64,000 bases of DNA from Siphonodentalium dalli. Lineage: Eukaryota; Mollusca; Scaphopoda; Gadilida; Siphonodentaliidae. The DNA is taken from NCBI GenBank assembly GCA_032622095.1, contig CP136067.1:43319549-43383548 (forward strand), written 5' to 3'. The first letter of the stretch is position 1, and each line of letters begins with the position of its first letter. Shown here one piece after another: positions 13,200 to 23,344 of this stretch. The notes beneath the pieces were generated by a model. That model saw nothing but the letters and a program-made list of their open reading frames with translations, made no database searches and had not been told where the DNA came from. A program made the translations under genes and the position numbers.

Positions 13200-13585
13200 A
13201 GAGAACCCAAATTAGAAATGGTAACTCAAGACCATATTATTAGGCATATATAAATTGTAAAATATATTGGTTCCATGAATGCACCACCTCAGAATTCCGT
13301 TAAACAACTAATCCTTCAAATTATTACAACAACTACGGTTTCTCATTCACCACACCAGAAAGCCTCTAAATGCGGACCAAAAATCTACTAATCGGATTAA
13401 ATACACCCCGACACTTCGCAATACGAATTTAGTCTACATTCCAACTGAGACATACTTCATCAGTTATATGTTATATTATGCATTGAGCTCCCGCAATAAA
13501 ATCTTCAAGAATAGCCCAGCCATTGTTCACACTTAAATATCGAAAGCAATTAACGCGGTCATAAAAGTTACATACTGCAACAATG
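13200..13585. repeat. Dispersed repeat, copy 1 (pairs with 27700-28030)
   Basis: This stretch is clearly similar, in the same orientation, to 27700-28030: shared blocks include AACTAATCCTTCAAATTATT, CACCACACCAGAA and CAGCCATTGTT. It lies in the intron between two PhyH exons. The minus strand of both copies contains a short open frame after a TTGCAG. The substitutions between copies are mostly amino-acid changing, so I treat it as a repeat and not an exon. Confidence 0.7.
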
Positions 13586-13639
13586 AGACTTCCGCAACGA
13601 TAGATTCCGCGAATACATACATCCTGCAAATAGTCTAAC

Positions 13640-13752
13640 CGGCACGCAATGTAGAGAGTAAATTTAATTCATATTTCTCCATCACCTCCATGGACACGGT
13701 CAGATCATCCTGGCAGTATACGCCCCCAAGAGGACGTAATCATATGTCTGGT
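13640..13752 (-). CDS. PhyH-family oxygenase, exon before GD-x-FF; frame uncertain
   Basis: The minus strand encodes DDLTVSMEVMEKYELNLL then STLRAG, with donor GCCG|GTTAGA at 13640. Its last base plus the two first bases of the next exon give the Gly of the conserved GD-x-FF motif, so this 3' boundary is well supported. The 5' part is not. A frame beginning near 13752, after a T-rich tract and AAG, gives TRHMITSSWGRILPG, which fits the family's G-T/S-H...GR segment. It then hits TGA at the point where the other frame (CAG GAT GAT) takes over near 13712. Either there is a one-base frameshift (decay or assembly error), or the exon starts at 13709 after CCAG and a separate exon for the GSH...GR segment was missed. 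From 13709 the length is 70 nt, which keeps phase with both neighbours. Confidence 0.65.
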
Positions 13753-13844
13753 CTTACTTGATGGAAAAAAATATATGTCCATATGTGTGGTTTCTGATAA
13801 TTGTTAAAACAAATATGCATACTACATTACACATGTTAAATTTT

Positions 13845-14740
13845 GTAAATCAGTGTTGGGTTTAAATAGAATGGCGTCTAATCACGCGACAAGAGCAGAA
13901 TTGGGCAGATTTCCGATAGCACATGATGCGATAATGAATGCTGTAAGATATATGCTTAAACTGTCTGAAAGAAAACCGAATATGTTACTTCAGAATTCTG
14001 CCCAAATATGCGAGGAATATATAATTCCACCGTTTTTGGCAGAAGCACTTCACATGCCAAAAATAAGCGATTTAGAGAATAACCTATCGCTGGAATATCT
14101 CAATAAAGTCCGGGAAGAATTAAAATGCGTTCATATTCTAACGTTCAAAAACGAAATATTCGATGACAACAAGAAAAATGGTATGAATAAATTAAGAACG
14201 TATCGTTGTTTCAAAGAACAATATGAAATTGAACCATACTTACTCCAAATTACTAATTTTTATACGAGATCGTGTTTCAGTAAGCTTAGAGTAAGCAATC
14301 ATAAGTTGCAGGTAGAGGTTGGGCGACACGCTCAGCCAAAAATACCTTACGAGAAACGCATATGTAAAAAATGTGAAGCAAATGAAATTGAAACGGAAGA
14401 ACACTTTATAATGAGATGTGAAAAACATAACCATTTGCGGAAGAGATTTTTCACTGAAATAGGAGTTCACCAACCAATTTTCGTAAACTTTGATGAAATA
14501 GAAAAGTTCATATTCCTCATGAAGGCTGAACACCCGAGTATATGCAATCTGATCTGTAACATGGTTCGGCAGTTTTCCGCAAATAAATGAGAATATAGTG
14601 TTGAGTTACAAATACATGTTATATATATATTTTATATGAAATTGTCTTGACTTGTGTTTAAATTATCTGTATTATGACAACTGCCCCGCGTGGGTGTATT
14701 ATGTCAATAAAAATGTTATGTTATGTTATGTATTTAGGAC
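13845..14740 (+). mobile_element. 5'-truncated LINE, 3' end with TTATG tail
   Basis: A non-LTR retrotransposon 3' fragment: the last 240 or so codons of ORF2, a short 3' UTR, and a tail of tandem TTATG copies at about 14714-14732 after AATAAAAATG. 5' truncation and a short tandem tail are typical of target-primed reverse transcription. It sits in a PhyH intron, antisense to that gene. I could not find a clean target-site duplication. Confidence 0.85.
13853..14590 (+). pseudogene. LINE ORF2 C-terminal fragment (post-RT domain)
   Basis: A 245-codon frame without an upstream reverse transcriptase. Near the start it has ATRAELGRFPI, matching the GELGRYPL motif found downstream of RT in many mollusc LINE ORF2 proteins. 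It continues with FSKLRVSNHKLQVEVGRH. Around residues 165-190 is a zinc-knuckle-like CKKCEANEIETEEHFIMRC (C-x2-C...H-x4-C), the usual C-terminal finger of such ORFs. The frame is intact to its stop, but without RT and endonuclease it cannot move on its own. The LINE clade is not assigned. Confidence 0.85.
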
Positions 14741-15085
14741 GACACGGGGGACATCTTTTATTAAATATATACTATTGTTAAGATTCTAGTGTATATAATA
14801 ACATGCCTGGAACGTGTAGTACTTGCACCCTATAACATACAGTATTGTTTAATATCCATTTATTAAGTAAAATTTTGAAGTTTCGTGGCCATCACATAAC
14901 TAATTTGTTAAATTTTGAATATCAAAGTGACATTCTCTGGTATATGTACATGTACAATTTATATCTACATGTATATTTGACTTTCGCGACTTTTCAGCAT
15001 AACAAAGTAAACAACTGTGTTAAATTAAATTATGTATGTTGTTGTGACTAGAGGGCTGGAACTCAAACTTTCTAACTGGTTATAG
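14741..15085. other. Intronic sequence without recognised features
   Basis: AT-rich sequence in the PhyH intron between the LINE tail and the coding-like remnant at 15086. It contains TACATGTACA-type motifs near 14945. I see no exon, RNA gene or repeat boundary here. Confidence 0.4.
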
Positions 15086-15430
15086 CACCCCATTTGTTTG
15101 GAATATGTTCAACCCATGCATGGCTTCCAGTCTAAAATTGTGACTGAAAATATGGGAAATAGACCACCATGCAACAACAGATTCCATCTCTCAAACAACA
15201 TCGTCCAAAAAGAACGGAAACTAGCTAACCTGGTTCTTGCTCGACGTAAATGAGTTCACAAACTTTACTCAGCTGCTCAACGCGTTCGACGTCAGAACCC
15301 GTCTGACCTCCGACGAAGTTATGTTCGATCCGCCCAGCTTTATGTGACCCCTTCAGGATCTGGATACAAACGAGAGAAAAAAAACCTGTTGACGTTTCGA
15401 TTCCCGGTATGGGTCAGCCTGATAATTCAT
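15086..15430 (+). pseudogene. Unrecognised basic coding-like remnant with an internal stop
   Basis: After a plausible acceptor (CTGGTTATAG) a frame reads HPICLEYVQPMHGFQ, then KERKLANLVLARRK, a TGA at 15251-15253, and VHKLYSAAQRVRRQNPSDLRR, running on to about 15430. The frame is the same on both sides of the single stop, and the TGA could come from a CGA by one transition. The product would be basic and helix-prone. I do not recognise the family. It lies in a PhyH intron on the opposite strand, so a retro-copied or transposon-borne gene fragment is likely. Confidence 0.4.
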
Positions 15431-15435
15431 TTCTG

Positions 15436-15550
15436 TACAGGGGGGGGGGGGGTGGGGGGGTCGCGCACAAAAATTCCATATATGAGGCGGGGGTGGGTGG
15501 GTCATTTCACCAGGAAAAAATGCGTAAATGACAAAAAATGCTAATTTTTT
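15436..15550. repeat. G-tract repeat family, copy 1
   Basis: Starts with ACAGGGGGGGGGGGGTGG, then alternating G-rich and A-rich blocks including GGGGGTGGGTGGGTC and GGAAAAAATGC. The same order of G-run, GGAAAAAA and short GC blocks recurs at 16920-17065, 19258-19360 and 19635-19795, partly in reverse orientation. It is a short dispersed repeat with G-quadruplex potential. Long homopolymers may be miscounted. Confidence 0.6.
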
Positions 15551-16259
15551 CCTCCACTTAAAATCACTGTTTTTGTGCTCATGTAATCTGTTAATATCAA
15601 CCATATGACACACTATGCTATTTAAAACATACTAACCAGAACTAACTACCATTTAGGGGTGTATGTATGCTGATGTATGTCAAAATTAATGTACCAGATT
15701 TCGACGGATGAAAGATATATTATATAAGCATAATTATGAAATGATTACCATCTTCTGTTCTTAATCCACATAATGGATATTATTTGTTATCAAGATAAAC
15801 TGGATGATACAAACAAAAATAACAGTTCCACTATATTCCACTGGTTTAAAACTATAAAACAAAATAACTCATACAAAACGTTCATACTATTTGGATAACA
15901 ATATGAAAACTTAGCCTTTTGTGATATTAAATCAACCACAGTTATTATTCACAAGTCTAAGCAGTTAGGTACTGTACATATACATGTAATAAGGTAGTAT
16001 ATCTTGGAGTTCCAGTTATTTGACTGCCAATATATATGGTATTGTAATTATTAGTTGTTTGTTCATTATTGGTTGCTTTGATATTCAATTTAGGATATAG
16101 CAGGATAGAGCAATGTAACTATAAAAGTAGCTTTTGGTATTAAAGTCTCAACTTATTCCATATGCAACATAAAGCTAGAATATAAACATGACTAATATGA
16201 ACTTTGTTCTTGAAACTAATTATAAATCATACTAACCTGGATCAAACTGCACAGGTAAT
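15551..16259. other. Intronic sequence without recognised features
   Basis: AT-rich intronic DNA of the PhyH gene. It was read on both strands for the missing GSH...GR exon. No splice-bounded coding segment, repeat or RNA gene was seen. Confidence 0.4.
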
Positions 16260-16452
16260 CTATGCAACTCTCTTCATTCGAACTTTCTCAGAGTCACATA
16301 TCTCATCTGAACAGTCTGATCCAGGATGCTTGTTCTTATAATGGGTTTCCATGTGAAACGTCCAGTAAACCACATTGCACAGGGGGAACCTACATGTATA
16401 CAGACGGTTTGTACAAGGTGACCGTGGCTTGTATATCTCTGCTGGCTTTAAA
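16260..16452 (-). CDS. Possible exon with one C2H2-type zinc finger
   Basis: After AAAGTTTAG on the minus strand a frame encodes LKPAEIYKPRSPCTNRL and then YTCRFPLCNVVYWTFHMET with HYKNKHPGSDC, ending at a stop near 16260. The spacing C-x4-C-x11-H-x4-H fits a C2H2 finger followed by an acidic Ser/Asp stretch. No partner exon was found, and it lies between PhyH exons on the same strand, where an unrelated exon would not be expected. It is more likely a captured or retro-copied fragment than an active gene. Confidence 0.35.
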
Positions 16453-16919
16453 CTAAACTTTATCATCTGATAATAAGTTAATAATACTACCAATTTTTCG
16501 CTAATATTGGTATATGTCAATCTGCAAACCAACATGACATACATACATGTATTTAGACTGAGCTGCTGTGAGTGTGACTTTCCTTGGCTTGGGTCCCAGA
16601 TGAAATTTGTTCTACCCCTATTACTACAGTATTACTATTGGGCCTTGACTCTAAAACATCTTATTCTATTGTTATATAAAAGAATATGGAGTTATTGAGG
16701 ATATCAGGACATGTATTACCTCGTAATTATTATGTTTTATGGCATTATGCCCAATGTTTTTAAGTGCATGCGTTCAGCATTTCCACATTTTATACTAATA
16801 GAATTATCTCCCTTTAGAGCAGTTTAGAGGTTTACTAAAATACTGGGAATAGTATTAAATAATAAGAAATGGAACAATTCTTTGCTAGGCTTTGATTTGG
16901 TTTATATTTTATGTTTTTT
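16453..16919. other. Intronic sequence without recognised features
   Basis: AT-rich intronic DNA. I see no exon, repeat boundary or RNA gene. Confidence 0.4.
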
Positions 16920-17065
16920 GTAAGATTTTGGGGGGTGGGTCCCAAAAATTGGGCGGAAAAAAAAGAAAAAAATTGCAGGTAGAGGGGTGGTGGGTCCCCG
17001 AAAGGGGCAAAAACATTTTTTTCGCCCTATATATGTAAATTTTTTCCGCGACCCCCCCCTGTTCT
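16920..17065. repeat. G-tract repeat family, copy 2 (reverse orientation)
   Basis: Contains TTTGGGGGGTGGGTCCC, an A-rich block, CCCCGAAAGGGGC and TTTTTTCCGCGACCCCCCC, followed by TGTTCTGTACAG. Read in reverse it has the same order as the copies at 19258 and 19635. The internal CCCCGAAAGGGG can fold back. Confidence 0.6.
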
Positions 17066-17285
17066 GTACAGAAAATATTCGGGAATTAATTTTAAGGGTG
17101 ATTTCATCATGTAGACTAATTACCATCCAAAAAAGGCCCACTTAATTTTCGAACCCCCAGATCGCATTATATAAAATATATGTCATATTATATACCATTT
17201 GAAAGAGGAAGCTCCACAACATTGTATTATCAACTTATCCAGTGTGATAAACTGTGAACAGGGACGTGACTAGAGGGTTTCCGTT

Positions 17286-17347
17286 GGGGGGGGGGGGGTG
17301 TCCGCATTGGGAAATTCCAATGCACCCCCCCCCCCTCTCCCCCCCCC
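17286..17347. repeat. Poly-G/poly-C hairpin
   Basis: Thirteen or so G, then TGTCCGCATTGGGAAATTCC, then AATGCA and long C runs. The G and C tracts are complementary around the central GGGAAATTCC, forming a short foldback. Similar G/C-flanked foldbacks occur elsewhere in the window. Homopolymer length is uncertain. Confidence 0.55.
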
Positions 17348-17534
17348 ACTTGAATTAGAATCAGACTAAACACAGTGCTCAGGACTAATATCCTATATAC
17401 TCATAAACCATGGTTGTATATTCCCGTTATGAGCTCATACATTCAGATATTTTAACTATTTTAACCTGAAAAATTGCATAAATCCTAACATCTAGAGGTC
17501 TAACTCCAGACAAATGAACACGGCTACGGGCAAG

Positions 17535-18270
17535 AGATCAGGACACACCGGGCTGACCATGGTTGTTCGGCCCGGTGTGAGAAAATTCTGAAAACTATAC
17601 AAATCGCAAATCCTAGCATCTAGGCTGGCCTCAATTGAAGCTTTCTATAGTGTTGGAAGTTCAAACCTCATACTCCCCCTCAGGTTGGAAAATTCTCTAA
17701 CTATTTCAGTCCACAAGTTTGGCCAAATGTAGTAAAATATTGTTTTGTTAAACTAATTAGCATTTTTGTATTGGCCACGGGGAGGGACAATGAGACACCG
17801 GGCCGACCATGGTTCGGCCGGGTGTGCGAAAATTTTGAAACTGAACAAACAAAATCGCAAAATCCTAGCATCTAGACAAGCCTCAAGCCTTGCTATGGAG
17901 TTGGAAATTTCAAAATTGACACCCCAACTTAGGTTGGAAAATTTCCAACTGATGACAATTCCAATGACAATGTTGACCAAATGTATGACAATATTTGTTT
18001 CTACTGCCCACGGGGGAAGGACCAGGACACAAGCTTTCCAACCTGTCACCCCTCCTAAGGTTGGAAAACTTCCAACTGATGATCATTTCAATCTCAACAT
18101 TTTGACAAAAAATAGGAAAATATGCAAATATTGGTCCAAAAACAATTAATTCCCCCAATAAATTGTTTGAAAATCAAACTACAAGAACATTTTCAACCTA
18201 TTGGTGGTGTGAAATTTTCAACTAATGTTTTGGAAGGTATGAAATTTCCAACTGTTGAACATTTTGACCA
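17535..18270. repeat. About 240-bp direct repeat with GGCCGACCATGG palindrome
   Basis: Two long units and part of a third. Each has a CACCGGGCCGACCATGG-type palindrome (17560, 17800), then AAATCCTAGCATCTAG, then AGGTTGGAAAATT, then CCAAATGTA. Copies are diverged. TTGGAAATTTCCAAC-like palindromes recur up to about 18270. Confidence 0.65.
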
Positions 18271-18305
18271 AAGTTGGTGTCTCACCCCCCCCCCCCCAAA
18301 CCCCC

Positions 18306-18345
18306 CTGTCGACTCGCATATATAAGAGAATGCATTGGCACAGGG
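18306..18345. repeat. Half-copy of the CCAATGCATTCTCTTATATA hairpin
   Basis: GTCGACTCGCATATATAAG followed by AGAATGCATTGGCACAGGG is one arm of the hairpin found inside the 400-bp TTAA MITEs (for example 21703-22102). No MITE ends surround it, so the hairpin exists apart from them. Confidence 0.75.
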
Positions 18346-18850
18346 TAAAAAAATCACAACCGTATCATTCCGACATAACACATGTATTCATCGTATATAT
18401 CTAGTTGAGTTTTATAGCAATAAAGAGAAGAAAATATGACAAAGAGAGCTCACATCCAGTAAATCTTTATCAAGGGGCGCAAATGAAATCCAGTGATTAT
18501 TAACTAAACTAATCTAACCCAACAATGAACCCAACTTCTGGAATTTGGCACAACATTATCCCAACTTTGGATAACCCAACAATTTTAAACCAATTGTTTT
18601 TTTAGTGTAAGTATTTAGTATTGACAGTGTTAACACAGGTCAATAGAGCTTAATATATATGTAGAGATAATAACACTGAAGACACCAGCATCATATGAGC
18701 TGATATGAGCTGATACCAATCGATGGTGAATGATTCGGTTCCGTGTTATCATTGATATGCATTACAATATATATACCCTTGGTGAAAGTCAATCTTTTTT
18801 TGGCGTGTGGTTTCTAATGTCGTGGGAAACCATTATCGCAGAGAGTATAC
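18346..18850. other. Intronic sequence without recognised features
   Basis: AT-rich DNA of the PhyH intron, read on both strands. No exon, repeat boundary or RNA gene was identified. Confidence 0.4.
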
Positions 18851-18858
18851 TAGCCGAC

Positions 18859-19067
18859 CACAGGGGCCTGTAACGCGCTCCGCTGCCCGCCCCCCCCCCT
18901 TTGCGCTGCCCATATACGCCGATGATATATACGCGCCTGCTTCACGCTAATGGTATAATAATAGCACATATTATACCATTAGCGTGAAGCAGGCGCGTAT
19001 ATAGAATCGGCGTATATGGGCAGCGCAAAAGGGGGGCGGACAGCGGAGCGCGTTACGGGCCCCTGTG
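18859..19067. mobile_element. hAT-like foldback MITE, CACAGGGGCC ends
   Basis: An imperfect palindrome of about 209 bp with arms of roughly 95 bp. The ends are CACAGGGGCCTGTAACGCGC and its complement. The arms contain AGCGTGAAGCAGGCGCGTAT. AGCCGAC flanks both sides (18852-18858 and 19068-19074), a seven-base match that fits an 8-bp hAT target duplication with one change. A decayed relative is at 26340-26525. Confidence 0.85.
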
Positions 19068-19257
19068 AGCCGACTCACAGTACGGATCAGCCCGAGATTG
19101 AACAATAGATACGCTGCGCGAGTTTTATGGCTGATTTCATCACGAGGGATGTAAAAACCATAAAAAAAAAGGCCGGCCTCGGTCGATACAGACAAATATT
19201 AATACTTGGCCTCTTGTGATGTACCATCTGGTTGATTATATACCCTATTATTCTCGG

Positions 19258-19795
19258 GTGGACCAGGGGGGGGGGGGGTGAAGAAAAAAAATTACGGCAC
19301 GTATGTCGGGGTGGGTGGGTGGTCAAAGCCACCAACAAGCAATTTTTTCCGCAACTAAAAAAAACATTTCCTGCTTGGGCTTCAAAACCACTTTGAATGA
19401 GAGAAATAATGTAATTCTTACTGGTAAACTGACTGCAGGCAGTTATCTTGTTGTATTTTGTTGCAAATTTTGAAATCCAAGATGGCCGCTGGCAGCCATG
19501 TTTTTTTGGCCGAATGACCTCAAAATGACTCATTCCTATTTACATGTCCATGTTAACATCCATGATAAAAAATATGCACAGAAATTCATATACAGCTGTT
19601 TACAGTGAATTTCCCGCCGCAAATCTCTGTATTAGTGTTAAAAGGGGGGCGGGTGTAAAAAACATGGTCGGAAAAAACTGCCGAAAACGGAAAAAAAATT
19701 GGCGGTGGGGGTGGGTAGATACAAAAAATGATCGAAAGGGAAAAAATGCCATACGTGCCTGAATTTTTTTTCCGACCCCCCCCCCCCCCTGGATG
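19258..19795. repeat. G-tract repeats and a single 167-bp-family unit
   Basis: G-tract copies at 19258-19360 and, in reverse, 19635-19795. They share ACGGCACGTATGTCG or its complement and AATTTTTTCCG. Between them (about 19450-19600) is one reverse unit of the tandem family at 50.7-52.4 kb, recognisable by AAATCCAAGATGGCCGCTGG and GGCCGAATGACC. Confidence 0.65.
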
Positions 19796-19864
19796 GACCA
19801 GCTGTCCCCATACAGTTCTAAAGGTATAGACTGGAATGACCCATATTATTCAGTTGTATGGATG

Positions 19865-20628
19865 TTTTAACCCTTTCTATAATAAATGAATTCTCCCACT
19901 CAGTTATAAAAAATATACATTGCAATATTCTATTATTCCTCTAGTCTGGAGGGGTTTTCAGAAACAAAAAAGCAGACGACAGATAGATAAGATATATAAG
20001 CGCAGAATTGGGAGTCCTGTTTATTGGAGGGAATTTTCAGATATTATTTTCAACAATTAATTAAACAACCTATAGGTCATTTGCTGAACTTATTATCTGA
20101 ACATTTCCTATAGGAGTACTACTCATCAATGAGTATTTATATAGTAAATAGGGTTCATAACATAAGCAGTATGACTATAAGATTTCCCTCAATAAATAGA
20201 CTCCTTCTGCACTTGTGTGTATCTATCGTCTGCTTATATATTACCTGTACATCCCTCCAAATCAATAATAGACCATTCCGATCGGAGAATCCATTTACTA
20301 GAGTATAGAATAGAAAGGGTTAAGATGGTCATACGGTATATTTACCTTATAAAATAGCCGTAATTCACGATGGTCCCACTAACCTGTTCTATACTAAATG
20401 GATTCTCCCTTTCATTTAAACAGCTAGTGTACATTGAAATTATCAATTTTTCATTTGGCGGGATGTTAAGGTGATACAAGTAGACAACACATAGATAAAA
20501 GTGCAGAAGGATTCCTATTTATTGAGGGAAATGTTTTGATTATAAGTTCAACAGTCGTTTGTTGAACTTATTATCTTGACAGTTCCTATGGATAACTACT
20601 CATCAATGATGCTTTAGTATAGACAGGG
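19865..20628. repeat. Tandem pair of MITE-like repeats with GTTCAACA hairpins
   Basis: Two related blocks (about 19865-20330 and 20385-20628) share AAATG(A)ATTCTCCC at the start, a GCAGA(A) stretch, ATTTATTG(G)AGGGAA, TTGCTGAACTTATTATCT or TTGTTGAACTTATTATCT, and ACTACTCATCAATGA. A third partial copy is at about 21485-21660 with AATGTTCAGATAATAAGTTC and TGTTGAACGTATTGTCTG. Each has an inner hairpin around AAGTTCAACA. Confidence 0.7.
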
Positions 20629-21220
20629 TTAAAGGGGTACTGTACGCCAAATGTTGTTGTTGGTTTCTATATTCTCCGAGTCGGAGAATAAGGTAACAAT
20701 TTTTTCATTATTTGAAAGTCTGTTGAGTACGAAGTAGTGTTACGGATGACAAATTTACCGGAATGCAAAAATACAAATTGTCGTTGTCGAGTAATATTTG
20801 TACAGTTTTCAACCAAATGAATCAAATAAAAGTTATATTATAGGCATACTAGTCCCATATAATCATTTAAGTTATTGTATTGTCGCTAGTCAGTGAGTGG
20901 CTTGAGTGTTCTCCCCGTATCATCATAATATTTTTTAGCGATCGTGTGTGCGATCGGTTTAACAAGCCAGTATCCCTCAATTACTTTGTTTGATTACGGT
21001 AATTCGTAATTTAATTGACGCCATTTTATGGCTCCAGTCATAAATTCAATTTATATCAAATTATTAACTTTTAAATTATAAAATTTTAAGATAGCCTATT
21101 AACCTGAGCGTTTACAGAATACATCTTCGACTCAAATTACTTATGTTTCTATATATTATCGATATTAGATCGTTGTTGTCACCGGAAATTTAATGAAAAT
21201 GGCGTACAGTACCCCTTTAA
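20629..21220. mobile_element. TTAA-flanked MITE, AGGGGTACTGTACGCCA ends
   Basis: 592 bp including TTAA at both sides. Terminal inverted repeats are AGGGGTACTGTACGCCA and its exact complement. The interior has no coding capacity and includes the palindrome CTCCGAGTCGGAG. A TTAA duplication is the mark of piggyBac-type cut-and-paste elements. It lies 83 bp downstream (gene sense) of the PhyH exon at 21303. Confidence 0.88.
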
Positions 21221-21302
21221 ATTAATGTCTATTGTGTGTACCGACAGACTATAATTTCGTTAAAATACCCGCGATGTTGGTATTATGCTATGTTATGTTT
21301 AC

Positions 21303-21393
21303 CTGGAGACAACCGTTTTCTTTGTTTGTCACATCCATGGCAATATATGCCGTAATTAGTTGTGGGAAAAGACATCCGTTCTTGTACCAGTAA
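21303..21393 (-). CDS. PhyH-family oxygenase, exon after the HxD motif
   Basis: A 91-nt exon between acceptor TTTTTTCAG and donor CTCCAG|GTAAAC. It begins with one base that completes the Gly codon opened by the previous exon and ends in phase 0. It encodes YWYKNGCLFPQLITAYIA then MDVTNKENGCLQ. This matches the family segment after WHQDYG, where PhyH proteins have YWY...P...A...D..T.ENGCL. The exon is intact with canonical splice sites. Next in order should be the G-T/S-H...GR segment, which is only seen in damaged form near 13.7 kb. Confidence 0.9.
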
Positions 21394-21702
21394 CTGAAAA
21401 AATACTGAAGTTTCAAACCATAATGACATTATTCAATTATAAAAGTGTATACGCATGGAATGACATATTACTCATATGAATTTTGTTCGGGAATTTGGAG
21501 CAGACGAGAGTATGGCGAAAATATAAGACAAGTTCAAAAGGATTCATATTCTTTGGTGAGAAATGTTCAGATAATAAGTTCAACAAACGACCTGTTGTTG
21601 AACGTATTGTCTGAACATTTCCTAAGGGAACTACTAATCAATGAGTATTTAGCGAAGAAATGGTTAACGTATGGTCGAGTCCGGATCTACACATTTTACC
21701 TC

Positions 21703-22102
21703 TTAACCCTTTACCCAACAGAAGGGCCCTGTGCCAATGCATTCTCTTATATATGCCAGTCGACCATAGGTCGCCTCGCATATATAAGAGAATGCATTGG
21801 CTTAACACATTAAAAATTATAAAATTGTTAAAGAATGTAAGAAAAATGGTAAAAAGTGTTTAAAAAAGATTTTTTTTTAGACCAATGCATTCTCTTATAT
21901 ATGCGAGGCGACCTATGGTCGACTCGCATATATAAGAGAATGCATTGGCACAGGGCATAACTGTAACTATCACAATGTGGTCAAGGAGCCGGTTCCAATG
22001 ATATCCATATTTGTATGGTTCTATTGAGACAGACCGAAGATATTTTAGGCTGTTGAAGCTTTATTTGGCCGTTTTTGGCCGGTTTGTTGGGTAAAGGGTT
22101 AA
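21703..22102 (+). mobile_element. 400-bp TTAA MITE with twin hairpins, copy 1
   Basis: TTAA, then terminal repeat CCCTTTACCCAACA, and the exact complement plus TTAA at the other end. Inside are two hairpins of about 67 nt built on CCAATGCATTCTCTTATATA with centre GTCGACCATAGGTCGCC. They are separated by an AT-rich spacer and followed by a unique half (ACCGAAGATATTTTAGGCTG). Four more copies: 27067-27466 (reverse), 39897-40234 (shorter, same orientation), 56271-56670 and 59577-59976 (both reverse). CCC-starting ends with TTAA duplication fit a non-autonomous piggyBac-type element. Confidence 0.93.
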
Positions 22103-22169
22103 CTTCCGAGCAGTGCATATAATATTATTGGAGGAACCCAGTATGCACGTAGACGTTGAATCATCTTAC

Positions 22170-22261
22170 CCGTAATCCTGGTGCCACCTAAAGATACCTC
22201 CGGTGAATGGTTGCTTCAATATAATCTTGGTATGGTAATGGTACACTTCACCACCAAGTAT
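22170..22261 (-). CDS. PhyH-family oxygenase, exon with Fe-binding HxD motif
   Basis: A 92-nt exon, acceptor TATATTGCAG and donor GATTACGG|GTAAGA. It starts in phase 0 and ends with two bases of a Gly codon. It encodes [16 protein letters not shown] then [19 protein letters not shown] supplies the first His and the Asp of the 2-His-1-carboxylate iron site, and the [13 protein letters not shown] strand is characteristic of the PhyH family. Both junction phases match the neighbouring exons at 26550 and 21303. No damage seen. This is the most diagnostic exon of the gene. Confidence 0.94.
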
Positions 22262-22262
22262 C

Positions 22263-22717
22263 TGCAATATATAGATAGGATAATATTTTATTTCACAATA
22301 CAATACATTATACATTAATACAATATAATATAAGTTAATTTATATGTGTATTGTGTGGAGTGCCGTGGCCTATAATGGCCGTCTACCCGGCACCCCTGAA
22401 TGACAAAATACAATCAATAATGGCTACATAAAGAATTTAAATATTTCACTATAATTAGATTAGATTAATATATAAATTGGATTTAAATATTGATATGGAT
22501 TCCAGAGAATAAACAAATAGGTTTCAGTTGTGTGGATATAAATGGATATGAATGAATATGCAACGATCAATTTTCTCAATAACAAGTTTAGATAGATGAT
22601 CATGCGATTTACATGTATACGTTATGTGTGCACACCGTGCAAACGCCAACGCCCCGGTATATACGCCCGTTGTTTGTTCGTGCATTGTCGTTGAATTATT
22701 TTAAAAGATGCATAATT
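22263..22717. other. Intronic sequence without recognised features
   Basis: AT-rich intron sequence with many ATATAA and AATATA runs and a GGCCGTCTACCCGGC stretch near 22376. No repeat boundary, exon or RNA gene was identified. Confidence 0.4.
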
Positions 22718-23175
22718 CGAATTAACGCTCCCAAATTACTATTCCTTAGGCTTCGGGGGGTAAACAATATTTGATTCGAGTCGAGGAACCCACCCATCAA
22801 AGCTCAGGGTGATCAGATATCGATTTTTAATACTTGCCATTTCCCGAGATATGTAATTTTTGGCTGCCTGGCAATTTTTGTTCGTCAAGTCGACTGTCTT
22901 TTGACCAAATTGCGGATGAAGATGGATAATTCTAAAATCCGGTGACTTTGGGTGTTAGATATTTGACAATCATAATGTTGATAAATAACAGGTTTTGGGC
23001 AATTTTATACTATACATGTAGTTGACTGTGGTTATAATTATTTTTGGGCAATTAATCGATTCTGATATCTGAAGCGGCATTAAAAAAAATAATGTTATTG
23101 TTGTTGTTGTTGTTGTTGTTGTTAGAATCTGATGATATTGGGACCATCGAATCGGATTGATACGTACCTTTAATA
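22718..23175. mobile_element. Degraded TTAA MITE of the AGGTACTCAA family
   Basis: Shares GGCTTCGGGGGGTAAA, ATTTGATTCGAGTCGAGGAA, CCATCAAAGCTCAG and, at the far end, GTTGTTGTTGTTAGAATCTG and TACGTACCTTTAA with the intact copies at 28688, 42451 and 57140. One end is lost and the middle is diverged. A (GTT)n stretch occurs at about 23098-23122. Confidence 0.75.
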
Positions 23176-23344
23176 TATTGTATTTCATTTTCACTGAATT
23201 GTATGTATTGTAAAATGTACGTCATTTCTTAACTATGGTTAATGTTGGAAGTCCACGGGAGATATTCCATACCTTAGAATTAGCTTACATGATTAACCAT
23301 TTATTATATACTAAATGGATTCTCGCAATTATTTAAAATTTTTG

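Noticed and set aside
13471-13574. Terminal exon on the minus strand (CNFYDRVNCFRYLSVNNGW) and its partner at 27921-28015
   Set aside because: Both follow TTGCAG and end in a stop, but differences between the two copies are mostly amino-acid changing, they sit in a dispersed repeat, and a stop here would cut the PhyH gene.
16260-16452. The C2H2-like frame as the missing PhyH exon
   Set aside because: It contains SEKV and KHPG strings, but order, phase and position after the HxD exon do not fit.
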